Assembly (NCBI RefSeq): GCF_910592395.1
Contig: NC_088314.1
Location: 3,288,001 to 3,352,000 of the forward strand
Source: Lineus longissimus
Taxonomy: Eukaryota; Nemertea; Pilidiophora; Heteronemertea; Lineidae
Length of the DNA stretch: 64,000 nucleotides
Direction: 5' to 3'
The translations under genes were made by a program, and so were the position numbers. Of the stretch, positions 14,791-26,946 are shown piece by piece. Position 1 is the stretch's first letter; every line of letters begins with the position of its first letter. The notes below the pieces were generated by a model, which was not told the DNA's origin, made no database searches, and was given only the letters and a program-made list of their open reading frames with translations.

Positions 14791-17618
14791 AGTCCAATGT
14801 CCTTCTTGAGGCTCAACTCAGTATCATAAAAAAACCAGACTAGATCTTGTTGGTGTATATGTACATGTAATTAGAATACCTATCTGTAACCCAACCCCAC
14901 TATTCACCTCTTACTTGCTAATGTTTGTAGCTTGTTAGGATGATTTAGTAAACACCAGATGATGGAAGCCTTTCGGGAGATTGATGATAGTGTTAGGAGA
15001 AGTCAGTTGCAATTCCTGTTGCCCTTCATTTAAAGGGGATACTTGATGAAAATGCACCTTCTGTTCAACATCCCATTCCCCTTTGTTCTGGACCGTAGGC
15101 TTTCTCTAAATATGATGTACCGGTATTGGTAGTGGTGTTAAATTATGATTTTGTGGTACTCTAACAACTCAAACTCAAAATACTTATTGAATGAAATAAT
15201 GAGCTAATTTCTGTAAATATCATAAATACTTCCCATCTTTGATTATCAGCCAAATGGCTTACTCGTGCAAGAACATATTGATTGGACAAGCCATTCTCAA
15301 CATGCATCAAGTGAAGTGCGAGCAAGTACTTGTCAATGAACAAGCCTCATTGCTTTCATTTCTTTGGCATCTCGGTGAGAGTTGGTCTCAATAACGGGTT
15401 GCTCTTGGGCTGATCGAGCATCCCTGTTTGTAATAACCAACTGTTGAACTAATGAGAAAGCCCCTGAAAGTGATGTTGATATAATGATCATTGAGTGTGG
15501 AACTAGCTTGCTTGAGGCACCAAAGTGATAATGCTTCGACTCTCTTCCACTGCTTGCTCACAATGACTCATCCCACAAGCAAATAGTCGTAGATGTTTCG
15601 GTGGGGCATGCATTTCGTGCACATCAAACAGCAGACTCAAGATCGACACGAGTGTTTTTCTGCTTTTGAAATTTTTGAACAGTTGGTTGGTGAAAGAACA
15701 TCTATTGATATGTTTTAACTCAAGTGACCTGCGAAAAGGTTCTGAAGCTGCATAGAAAATATACTGTTTTGTGTAGGAATTTGGGGCCAACTTAAGGCGG
15801 TTTAGATTTCGGTCCATTTCAAAAGAAATTAAGTGGAGAAAGTATCATTAACGTCAGTCTCTGCTTTGGACCACTTAGTATGGTATTGAGTTCATATTTG
15901 AAAAGTTACACCTGCATTTTTTGAAAGTTCACAACCTTGCCGCTAGGCTAGCCCTAACAAACTGTAATAGACCTAGCATGGGTGGAAATGATACTAATTG
16001 GACGGTATGGTATTCCTCAACAATTTGATATCTGTTTATGCAAAGGTCATCAAGGCTGGAAGAGTGTGGCAGTTTACCGATCTGAAATGAGTTGGACCTA
16101 GTTGTCAATATATCAACAAACGCAGTTTGTTATTTCGAACATGAATAGATCGATGAAACTGGAGTAAGTCTCAGATATTGGTCCAAAGTTTGCATCTGTA
16201 TCCTTCTTATTTGGTTGTCTCTTTCAGAAAATGTAATTTTGATTGAAAATTTTTAGGTTGACCATGGAAAATGAATTCGTTGGTCAATTTTCATATCTCA
16301 GCACTGGTGGCACTGCGCTCTGACCATTCTCACATTCTAGTGTGCAGGTGTCAAATTCACCTGGCGAGGCTCCCTTTTGAACACCAAAAGGTTAACTGTG
16401 GCTGAGCCATCTTCGTAAATCTGTTGGAAGATGCGAGATGTTTCTCTCCATCTGCTGACCTCTCTGATTGTGCAAAGATTGATAGCTGAAGGAAGTCTAC
16501 AGGAATCTGAAATGTATATTCGAACACACCTTCGGTCTGGGTACAGGTGAAGTGAAAGTAACCAAGGGAAAGTGGGGCAAATGGAAGATTTCTTAATGCA
16601 AAGATGCTTAGTTGCGCACTTAATATTGACCAAACTGATATAAGCTGGCCAAGGCTTTATCTGCATGGCCATAGACTTAGTGTGGATGGACTTCTCTTTG
16701 GGACCCCTTACCGATTGTGAAACTAGGCCATTATTTCCGATATAAGTCCTACTTTCTTTCTTTTTAATGGCATTCAACAATGTTATTACAAACCATTCTG
16801 CCCTAGGTTCGTAGCAGGTCTGTTGATCAAAGAAATGACGAATTCCCTGTCTGAAAGTTGCTGAACTGGCTTACTCTTCCTTTAAGATACTGATAGTCTC
16901 CCTTGTCAGATATGATCTTCTCAGTTCCACACATTAGCACTAGGTGGCTACCAATCCAACAGGAATGTTTCTGTCGATGTGTCATCAGCAGAGAGCTGTC
17001 AGTGAAGCGTTGCAATGAATTAACTTATTATAGACATAAGAATCTCCTAACTTTAAAGATGATTTGTTTGATTTTAATTGGAATTAATTTCCTTTATTGC
17101 CTGCTAACTACCTGTATTATACACCGGATCAGAACATTTTGGGTGGCTTATCAGAATCCGATAATACAAGAAGATGTTAGTAACCTGGCTGCTGTGCTAT
17201 GTGACATTTCTAATACCAGTATACAAAGTATCGGGTCCACCTGCCACGCCTATTTTGTCTGGCTAAATAGTGACATAGACATAGCAGTCATTGTTTCAAA
17301 CCTGACCACAACATAACCAGGCATATCTGGTTAACATAACGAGGTGGTCCAGTGGCCATTTATAATTCTCCACAGACCCAAATTGAAGAGGAATGACCCT
17401 TCGAATGGTAATTAACATTGGTAGCATTGTCGATTGCATGGACGCTATCCTAGTATTATATCCCTCATAGGGGATCATTAGATACCCTTGTGACGCTGGT
17501 TACTCATTCAGACTTTACACAAGCTGTTATTTGGTGTCAGTCGAGATGGTTGAAGTTTGATATTGATGTTGGGTATTACCTTCAGTTGTCAGGTCTGACC
17601 TTTGCGGTAGGTGGTGGC

Positions 17619-17637
17619 GGGGGGGGGGGGGGGGGGG
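17619..17637 (+). repeat. poly(G) tract, 19 nt
   Basis: The longest homopolymer I noticed in the window: nineteen consecutive G on the + strand, preceded by GGTAGGTGGTGGC. Such a run could form a G-quadruplex in DNA or RNA and is a frequent site of length error in assemblies. Confidence 0.95.
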
Positions 17638-18779
17638 AGTAATATGAATAGTCGTTGACTGGACGCTAACACTTTTTTTCGAGTGTACTTGGGTAAGTAT
17701 GGGGGACAAGCTGTCAAATTTTGCAGTATTCCAATTGGCGATGAGACAAAGATCTAAGTATATCTTAGGTCATAAGCATTGGGCAATATGCAGTAAAAGT
17801 GCTTTTGATTGACTAGCTGCGACTGGTTGCTGGAAAAAATAGTAAATTGAGCACACTTTAGTGGAAAATTATGAATTATCCAGAGATTGTCACAACAAGA
17901 ATCAATGCAAATACATGTTCTAATAATCCACTGTCGATACATCACGTACAAAACTCTTGACAACAAAATTGTTTATTGTTATGTCTCTCGTTTCCAATAA
18001 CTGTTATTTGCAGTTTGATACTCTATCAGAAGCAACGTAAATCGTTAGTTCATTTGTGATTGGAAGGCAGGTACTCTGTCCCAATAAAGCACTGCAGTTG
18101 TATTGATTACAGTGACATTTATCAGGTTAATAAGGTTTATTTCGTGATACTTGGAAAATATTTATGAAAAACACAAACTAAAAGGTTTTGAATAGTCTGT
18201 GATTTGTAGCAGCAGTTAGTTTGGGCTGATGGCCCTTACAAATACAATTGAAGAGGGTGGGAGGTTTCTGAAAACATGCAGTAACATTGGTTGTTGTTTT
18301 TTTTTTACAGTTTTAGATGTATTTTGTGTATCACCCTCAAGGAATTGTGTACGACACATTGATGAACACCAGAAGTAATTTCCAACTGACTATGTGCATG
18401 TGCATGTACTTCATAACTATAACCATAAGATACCCTTCATATATTTATTAAAAACACATCAGAGTATGAACCGTATGAGTTAACTCATAAAAATTAAATC
18501 CATTATATCAAGCAAACCAGTTTATCGATTCCATAGGAAAAAATTAAACCTGTCATCCAACATCAATATAAGTATCTATATTCATCCCAATAATGTGTTT
18601 CTATAACTAGCAAGGACTCTTATTCCCAAACTGAAACAAGCCGATTTTCTACTCAATAAACCACTGAATTTGCAATATCTGTTGGATTTATCTGACCGTC
18701 TCTGTATATTCCACTGCTATTCATGGAGCCCCTGTCTGACCATTATGTATTTTACAAAAGATCCCTTTCAAAACATATC

Positions 18780-19080
18780 GATAATTGAGCACCTCGGTGC
18801 CCTGCTGTCGTCACATCGACCACCTACCCCACCTGTACGCGTTCTATGAAAGGATAACCAAGAGACCCCGTTGCCACGGTAACGAAGATACACAGCAGCA
18901 TGGCTGCTTTCTCAGCTGTGTTGATCGCGAGTGGGGTTACCTGTGCTCGTAGCACGTAGTCAGTTCAGTACGAGCATGCAGTGAGTGCACGTCGTCGCAC
19001 ATTTCAAATTTAGCCATCGCGACATCCGTCTGTCATTTTCTGGACTATTGCATCCATACACTCCCACGATGTAATGATAC
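18780..19080 (+). promoter_or_regulatory. CpG-rich promoter-like region of the PDZRN-family short isoform
   Basis: CpG dinucleotides are clearly denser from about 18790 to 19300 than in neighbouring DNA; the segment from about 19320 to 19560 has none that I can see. The region contains a perfect RFX X-box (18870-18883), a CACCTG E-box near 18830, and an initiator-like TCAGTT at 18960-18965 followed by TCAGTA. No TATA box stands out. It lies about 780 nt upstream of the exon A start codon on the same strand, which fits a promoter for the isoform that begins there. The start site is inferred from motifs only. Confidence 0.55.
18870..18883 (+). promoter_or_regulatory. RFX X-box, GTTGCCACGGTAAC
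   Basis: GTTGCC-AC-GGTAAC fits the GTNRCC-N(0-3)-RGYAAC X-box consensus at every position, in near-palindromic form. RFX factors bind such sites in promoters of ciliary and neuronal genes. It sits about 90 nt upstream of the initiator-like TCAGTT and inside the CpG-rich block, a typical distance for a functional X-box. Confidence 0.6.
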
Positions 19081-19309
19081 TTTGCGTTTTTCATCAATAT
19101 TTCACCCGCAATCTATTATTGGAAACTGCAATATAATGTGCATGTCTTTCATTGAGACCGGCAGTATAGTGATGCATTCAATACCGTGTGGAGGGACGTG
19201 CAAGGATGTGCTCAATGGACTACAATGGAGCCCTCGCCCTGTCCAGCCCTTAACTGATTGTGATTTGCGCGCTGTGTTACTCCTGATTCTATCGGAGCAG
19301 TGGGACTAG
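18976..19309 (+). promoter_or_regulatory. upstream ORF cluster in the putative leader
   Basis: If transcription starts near 18960 and the leader is unspliced, it carries a series of upstream ORFs: ATG CAG TGA at 18976-18984, a start-stop ATGTAA at 19069-19074, a 20-codon ORF at 19074-19136, and a 57-codon ORF at 19136-19309. The start-stop element and the next ORF overlap as TAATG, and so do the 20- and 57-codon ORFs. Such a layout would favour reinitiation and reduce translation of the main ORF at 19742. A 5' UTR intron could remove them: there is an acceptor-like ACATTCCAG ending at 19590. Confidence 0.4.
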
Positions 19310-19741
19310 TCTTTTGTTGCCTAAGGTAGTTTCAGCATGTTACTTTCATGCCACTAGATCTTGATGTGGCTAGCTTGATACAATTGGACTGCTTGGACTG
19401 GTGCTTAATTGATGCTATAATATTCTCACTTGATATACATGGACTAACTTAGTTTGATATCATTTGGACTACTGGTGCTAACTTTATACTCTTGGATTAC
19501 TTCCTCTCAGTTCCTTTGAGATTAGTGTGGCTCAACATTGATATTTGACAAAACAATATATCTCTACACAATGCCTTCCCAACATTCCAGTTGTCTAATT
19601 TTACAAATCCACATGTCAGAGTTACCGGTATGCTACTTCGGAAAGTTTAGGTCATGTGACCTAGCATCAGGATCAGCTGGTGGTTGTGCCAGCGTCTAGA
19701 TTGTGTCTTTGTCGTTAGCCGTCTGATGGTATGTTTGGATA

Positions 19742-19810
19742 ATGAGCAGTCAGGAGTCTAGCGATGATAGCACGGGCACACTCCATGCACCTAGTGATAT
19801 CGAACTTGTG
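19742..19810 (+). CDS. first coding exon (exon A), short isoform of a PDZRN3/4/PDZD4-family protein
   Basis: Encodes 23 residues, MSSQESSDDSTGTLHAPSDI then ELV, and ends in phase 0 at GAACTTGTG followed by a strong donor GTGAGT at 19811. The ATG has A at -3, and an in-frame TGA lies at 19724-19726, so this is the first Met of the frame in unspliced sequence. The peptide is Ser/Asp-rich and probably disordered, with no signal peptide or membrane segment. Exon B starts in phase 0 with VNG, so A to B joins cleanly. As I recall, vertebrate PDZRN3/4 short isoforms and PDZD4 also begin with about twenty unique residues spliced directly to VNGKDLSK. That product would lack the RING, the zinc finger and the first half of PDZ1. 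The peptide matches no N-terminus I know, so the call rests on phase, donor, promoter context and orientation; an unrelated small ORF is the alternative. Confidence 0.6.
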
Positions 19811-22800
19811 GTGAGTTTCCCTTACTTCTTTCCTTCTTTTCCCTTTCTCCCAAATTTTTCTAATAACCACTCCATTCAACAATGTTAAAGTTTGCTTTTG
19901 TAGAAAACTTTATTACTTTATCCGATCCCATAATCGATAGTACAAGAGTTGGGAAATCTTTTAATATTTGAACTACCATACGGTGCTCTCTTGGTGACAG
20001 GTCTTTGTTTTAGCCACTTCATGGGACACCTTTGACCTTCCAGAGTTGCTTCCAGCCTGAAAATCAAAATATGAAAAACTTCTTATGTTTGAATTCCTAA
20101 ATGTTGCAACCTACTTAACAAACTGTTCAAGTATTCTTATGGTCATCATCTTTCCTCGGGACAGTTACATTTCTCAAGAGAGAAACCACCTGTTACAAAA
20201 CTCATTTGTCTTGTTCCCTGACCAGACTCCCATCACCCTAAACGAACTACTCCACGACCATGTTTGTTGCTCCCAACGGCCCCCTAAAACCGTTGATGGA
20301 ACTTTGATGGGCTTCTGCCTCATCAATACACCAGTGATTGATGTTAGGGCCATTATGAGCTTTGTTTAAGGATATACATCCAAATTAGAATCACATTCAA
20401 CAACAGTGTGTTTAGCTATGCTGCATGATGATTTTGATCAATTTTCCTGGAGATCGTGGTCCATTGATCCAGTGAGTCAAACCGAACAGGCAATTTCATG
20501 GTGTGACTTCGACACGAATTGTTGATGTGTTTCAAATTGCATTTTGTGCTGCTCTAGCCCCCTGATTTGAAGTGCAGCTGAAAAGTCTGTTGATACTGAC
20601 CAGTATGATGTTAGGCATTCGAAGCAGGGCACCCTCTCTTGATCCTTTTCTCTCGCTGACGTTGCCTGTCTCTGCAAGTGCTACTAAAAAAGAACATTTT
20701 TGGTGCTGTGTAAGAGGAAAAAGTGTAAGAATGTAAAAGAGTCCCAAGATCATCATTCAGTTTTCTTTGCTTCAAAGCCACATAGTCATTGTCTTCTTTC
20801 GACTAGTTATACTTGCCAAGAAAAAATGCAAATTGGTACAAATGCAAAAAAATATGAATCTCAGTTGTAAGGCTAATCGGGCGGAATGTGTTGCCGGGGA
20901 ATGGCTCGCTTTTCACACATGTACATTTACTTGCTGGTGCTGACAGAAAAAGAAGAAAGAACCTTTCAGGTTGGGAAATGGGCCCCAAACGTATAAAATA
21001 TAGATTTTTGCAGGGAAGGCGATGGTTATGAAGAGTTGAATTTCTCTAGGCAGTATTAAGTACAACATCAGGTTTATTTTGAATAGAACACAAGGTATTG
21101 TATCAGAAAACGGAAAAGAGCAGCAGTGATAACACAGACAGTGCCATGCCATCAACAGATCCTTTGTCATGATGATTTCAGTATCATGTTTTTCTTTCAG
21201 AAAAGCAAATGAATACTCCCTGTTCACCTGATCAGACTGTTTGTTTGGTTGACAGAGTACCTGACAAATTTCTCATAAGCCTCCTGAACTCCAATGCGAC
21301 TGATGTGCTTGTTCTTATTATACATTAACCGCGTAAGATTGTCTTTTAGTTTCCAATGTGCCATAGCATATCATGGATGACACATTCAAACCACCAGGCA
21401 AACAAACTTTTAAATTTCACCGGGTTTATTGCATATCGGATTTTTTAGAAAAACTAAATCTCGTGCAACTAGTGAACATTCGCACAGACAATCAGGCAGC
21501 ATTACGGATATTTTTCCAAACTAATTTTTCCCCTGAAGTTTTCTCGTTTTCCCATGACTCAGTGGTTGTCGAAAAGAAATCTGATATGAACCAGTATGGT
21601 CGTTTTTAGACGGATTCCTCCTGTTTCCATGGATATTCTATTCCATTAACCCTTATTTTGTTCAATTGAAATACTTGTACGTGAATTTGATTTTGCATCT
21701 CATCTGGTCCATCTCACACAAGATGACGTGGATGATGCTTACAGATGGGGCTGGGCTTGGTTCTATCAGTGCTCTGATCTGATCAGTACCCCTGCCCCGG
21801 CCCAAGTAAAGTTTAGCGAGCAGTATCAACGATGGATGTTCAAAGTACTCCAATGCAGATTATCAAGAAGCAACTGCTACATTCCTCCTCTTAAACCAAA
21901 GCTAAATGGCCACTCTTGAGGAATTTTATGGGCTCACTTTATCACTTAAGAAACCACCGGGGAATGTAAATCTTCATCGAAGGAGTTTTTGTCCCGTAAA
22001 TTGCTAATAAATTTGTTGTGGATGTGGATAATAGATTACTGATATTTGCACAAGGTTGATGCATTTACAGCTATAAATCACATAAAACTAAGATATGTGT
22101 CAGCACAAGTGCTACTAATGAATCCATACTGAGATGTTCAGGGCAGGGAAAATGAGTTGGCATATATTCGCAGATCAGTTCAAAGATTTTGTTAACATCT
22201 TTGATACAGATTTTCCTTTTGGTTATCCATTGTCCAAAACAGTTCTAGTTTGTACGTAATTAGAATGTTAATTTTGAAATATACCACTATAGTTGTATTT
22301 TGCTAGCTAGGCGGACCTTCAATAATTGGCAACCTTAGTGTCAGTTGAGGTCATTGATATTCAGTTCTGGGAATAGCGTGATGGTTCCGGAAATGGTTAA
22401 AGCCGGATATAATACTGTTCATTTCAGAGATGCTGGGTAAGAGGAGACATATTGTCAGATTTGAGTGGGCTACTAGGGTGCTATTGATTTCTGTATTATA
22501 TACTGACACTCACGAGATATACTGTGATACATTAGCAGCACCACGAGGGACTGTCAATAGTGTTGAAAAGACGTTCAAACCATGGAAAGATACGTGTGCA
22601 TGAAGATATACATCTGTGAAAATAAAATATTGCAATATGCGTTCAGACTATTGAGTCCATTGCCAAAATCACTTGTTTCTGGAATTCAAATCAGATTGCT
22701 GGCACAGGAGCCTCCTCCTAGGATGAAACTTTCATAGGTCTTGCCACCCACAACTCGGATGTAGTCCGTCAGTTCATGATGTCAGTGTTCTTCAACATCG

Positions 22801-23697
22801 AACGGAGGAAATGTTTTAGCAAGTGTGGGCAGACATGTAAACATTACAATTGCAGTACAAATCATTGTGCATCAACAACCAGTTTTCTGCTTGGTGTGAA
22901 AAGAGACAGATTAAGCCGCTTTCTCACTACTCTCTGATGATCGTGTGAAGCCAACAGTTTGTCAAGTGATGTGTGTCTTCTTATTTATCATGAACCTCAA
23001 CTGGTTTGGTAAACACTTGAAAAGCATGTCGAAGATGGATAATCTATTCATAAGAACATGAGAGAATGAGAATGTTAGCAAATTCTTGATGGTGTGTTTT
23101 GATATGAAAGACATGTATGCTACTTTATAAAATTGGGCCACCGACTCTTCCGGCCTATATTCATCCCTGGATGGTAGCTGCAGATGCTGCAAAAAGAAAC
23201 TGTTTCCCTCCGGTCTAGCAGCTTTGGATGAACATTTGTAAACCTTTGTGTAAAGAGGATTAGTAAAAATCTTATTTTACATAGATTTTCGAATGATTTA
23301 AAAATCTTCGGTAGAATCCAATGCTGTCATTGTATCCACAGTTTTTCATCCTGGTACAATTCTGAAGGACAGGTCAGGCAATTGCATCATCTTTTTGCCT
23401 TCTGGCTGCATGCTCACTTTGTCACAATGAAACATCCAGCGGGGATACAATTAAGTGCCATTTGCTTGTACTGATGAAATAAAATGAACATAAATTTATT
23501 TTCAAGCTGTCTCAGCCAAAATAATCAACTTCGAGCCCCTGTAATGTGTTTAAATCGACTCCTCTTTGAGTTTCCACTTATAGAATTAAAATGTCTTTGA
23601 TGCATAATTAATGGTATTCATGCTCTTAATTAGCTTGTTCTTTTGTTCGTCATGGCTGTAGATGCAAATTGGAAAGTGTCTGTATCAACTTTGTAGA

Positions 23698-24095
23698 ATC
23701 TCGATATCAGTTTCAGCTGATACAGCTGAGAAGATCAACCGTATCATTCAGCAAGGAAAGGATGTTTGGGTGTTTGCTCCTCCAAGCAACCATCCCGTCA
23801 GCCCTTCTCTGTCGATCAGCACCATGACCAATTGTAAGAGCATGCTATCAGTATTTCTTTATCAACAACGTCTATTTTGCAACTAAGGGTGCTATCTCAG
23901 TCAATTTCTGCTGATACAGCTGAAATGATCAACCCCATGCATCAGCAGCGAAATGATGTTTGCTTCCCCTAGCAAGCATGCCATCAGCCTTTCTCTGTTG
24001 ATCAGCAACATAAAATGTATAACTAAGGATGCCATCCCTGTCAATTTCTGCTGATGCAGCTGAAATGATTAACCTCATGCACCAAGTAAAGATGA
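23698..24095. repeat. three degenerate tandem repeat units
   Basis: The core GCTGATACAGCTGA followed by .A.ATGAT.AACC recurs at 23716, 23910 and 24050 (GCTGATGCAGCTGA in the third). The phrases CAGCAACAT.A...TGTATAACTAAGGATGCC and CTTTCTCTGTNGATCAGCA also recur in shifted form. Spacing is 194 then 140 nt, so one unit has an insertion or the other a deletion. Unit one stays open on the + strand, but the frame is broken in units two and three. It looks like an old local tandem duplication rather than an exon. Confidence 0.7.
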
Positions 24096-26009
24096 TTCAT
24101 CCTTGGCAGGAACATGCTGTAATGACAGATTGGTGAAATCAGACGCCAGCACGAGTCCTAAGGTTCCTGCTTCCGTGCAACAGGAAATGACTGCAGCATC
24201 CCTAGGTTTCTTCATTGGCACATTCCATTATGACAAGCGGTCTCATAATGTTCATGCAGCATTAGAAGCCATATTTGCCACAGTTGAGCCCATTTGCAAG
24301 ATTATTAGTAATTGTGGTGAAATTCAATGGGCAAGGTTCATGTTCAGGTTGTCATCAATCCAGTATATATATGATAACCTGTAAGCTTCTTCTACTGCCT
24401 CTTTTATACTATTCTTAAATATATGGAAGGAGTCCCAGCTCCAGCCTACACCTCCATATGAAGAAGTCTCTGTTGTTGGAGGGATGGACCAAAGGTGTGG
24501 CGCTGTAGATGCGCCTCCTTATTTCAGAAATTTGAAATCTACCATAAAATGTTAAACGTTTGTACGAAGTAGACCAGGATTTTGAGTTTGAAGTGTCCAA
24601 GTAACCCCATCTTTCTCTGAATCGTAGATCCGCGCCTGTCACATTCCACTTTTCACGAACTTATCAGTTGCCAATCAATATCAATTATACACTCTGAGTA
24701 ATCTCTTTCTTCGCTAGGACCCATAGCCTGCGCGTTGAAGGATCGCTCAAGCATCTGAGGTTACTAGTTTTAATGTTACTTTCAGTCACAGATGACCACT
24801 TACCGTGTGAGAATGATTCCTTCCCTTCTCCTCGATCTCTCCACTCTCATCCTAGCGTTGCAAAGGGTATGACTCACAACTAGTAATACCCTTCAGACAG
24901 TGGCTGAGCCGGGCTGTTGGCACTTCTGCTATGCATGCAGAATGCCTGGTGGACTGACATGCTGTACTTAATGGTAGCAAATAAATACCGGAAATTTTTT
25001 GAAATGATGGTGGATAGGTTTGGTTATTCATTGTAAGTTCAGAGGAATCTCTGAGACAAGTACTCTTTTATCAAAAGCTTCATCTGAATTGCCCAGCTTC
25101 CATTATAAGGAACCAAATAAAACCTAAATCATGACGAGATATGTAAAAAAACAACTATGATTAATTTTCCTTTATGGTTCCTGTATGCGTTTCGATATCA
25201 CAAAATTGAATTGCTTTAAAAACCACCTTGATGGCATATTAGACAAGACATTCGTTGTGTGTAGACTTTGAAGTGCGCTGTCTTGCTTTACCGTGTCCCT
25301 CTAATAAAGTCTTCCCAACAATAGAGAACCCTTTTGAAATTTATCTGAAAACTCGGAAATGTTCTTATGGTGCATTAGATCGCATAATTACATTTTTACC
25401 TAAGAAAAACACCTGATGATTTCATCTTTGATCATTGCCCGCTTTGGAGACAGGTGGTATTCTTGTAAGGATGCACAGCTTTTAAGGCTGTGCAATTTGA
25501 CAAACGCACCCCTCGGAGATAATTTGTGGAATGGAAAGCACTTAAGGAAGATGGCTTGCCAGATTTGTCTCTTCATTCGTTCTATCTTCCAATCTTGAGT
25601 AATGTATTCTGGTATTTTAAGTTGGTTCCGGCTCTACTTGAATACATTACCCAAGGCACCGATACACTATATCATGTAGAGCTGTTAGTACCAGTTGAGT
25701 TGGAATGAACTTTAAGTGTTTCTTTTTTCCAATTGTGGATCTCATGTGGAGAGGATTTGAAATTTTATCTTGAACAAGTTTAGATTATTCAACAAAGTTT
25801 GGTTTCAATTTAACTATCATAATTTCAAAAGCGTTTGTTCTTCGAATTAAAGTATAAAAAAGGAAATAATTGCAAGCAATTTGTTTGCCATCTGCTGGAT
25901 TGCATAATCTTTGAAGATCACAATGTACATAATGTATTCATAGGCAAAAGTTGCAAAATGTTACCAGCACACTTTGCATCCAGTTTATCATGAATTCTTG
26001 CCTCCAAGT

Positions 26010-26075
26010 CCCTAATAAGAGGTCAACAAAGTAGAACTATTCGAATAGTTCTACTTTGTTGACCTCTTATTAGGG
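26010..26075. repeat. 66-bp perfect palindrome without spacer
   Basis: The 33 bases at 26010-26042 are the exact reverse complement of those at 26043-26075, with centre TTCGAA and no loop or mismatch. Symmetry ends sharply on both sides (T at 26009, G at 26076). Arms begin CCCTAATAAGAGGTCAACAA. RNA from either strand would fold into a long fully paired hairpin. No TA or other flanking duplication is evident. It could be a recent foldback insertion or an assembly or amplification artefact. Confidence 0.97.
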
Positions 26076-26935
26076 GTTAAAGTCGGCATGTCTTCTGGCT
26101 TCCAGTTAAGGCTGAAGATGATGATAGATATGGGATGAGCCGTTGATTAAACCCAATGATTCATCGATCACAGACTTTAATCACAAAGACAATGGGTCTG
26201 TGGTTTTGTTTGATCTTGCGCCATCACGCTCTCAGATGATCAATCTGACGACACTCAATATGCTTACAGACCCCTCATTTAATTACACAATCATTTTCTC
26301 ACAATTACATAGTCTTCAAAGGCTCCCGAGCCACTGAGTTCATTTGGCATCGCAAACACACCAAATGCAGTATTGTGTACCTTCGTTTTTGATCCGGCAA
26401 CTGTTTTGCCCGTCTCAGGCCAAATTGCGGGCTCCAGTTTCAAGTTGAATGGCCGAGATTTGTTACACATCTGAAATATGATAGGTTTGGGTTGATTGGG
26501 CAGCTTTGTCGGTGTTTGGCATTGTCTTTCTGAGTAAATAATAGACCACCAATAGCTAATCAGTATGGGGCTGAATATCATGTTAACCACTCGCTCCTGA
26601 TGGACAGTCGTAGAGTTTTGTAAATGCACAATGTTGGTTGGTGTGTGCAGTTATTGGCAAAGCACTGACCCCATAATTGACTTCTATTATCCTGTTTTGT
26701 TCTTAAAGCTGGGTGTATGGAATAATGCATTATTTGTTGCACAAGAAGAACCTCTCTCTCTTAAGCTATTAGAGTGAATGACATGTGATATGTGCATATA
26801 TCTGCTCAGGTTTAAGCCAAAGTTTTAATATTCTTGAACTTTACATCGATTTTTCATCTTAAAGTCATGCTCCTGGGACACAAAAAAAGCAATCTGATAT
26901 CTATGTCTGTTATCACTCTTAATTCCTATCGAGCT

Positions 26936-26946
26936 GGGGGGGGGGG
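26936..26946 (+). repeat. poly(G) tract, 11 nt
   Basis: Eleven G on the + strand, preceded by GAGCT and followed by AGGCTGG, inside the 29.5 kb intron. Confidence 0.9.

Larger units (their letters stand above)
1699..18779. other. 17 kb without a recognisable gene
   Basis: Many short open frames occur on both strands. The longest are minus-strand 11788-12237 (149 codons) and 16337-16780 (147 codons). None shows domain signatures, supported splice borders or repeated conserved motifs. Small CpG clusters occur near 7947-8050 and 10790-10980. I specifically looked for the RING Cys/His pattern, TRAF-type zinc finger and the GLGF half of PDZ1 expected for the long PDZRN isoform and found none. Minor tandem duplications and one degraded SINE are listed separately. 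Confidence 0.55.

Noticed and set aside
17684-17692. Possible 9-nt microexon between a pyrimidine tract and GTAAGT
   Set aside because: The acceptor would be GAG, which is strongly disfavoured, and it adjoins a poly(G) tract. There is no family reason to expect a microexon here.
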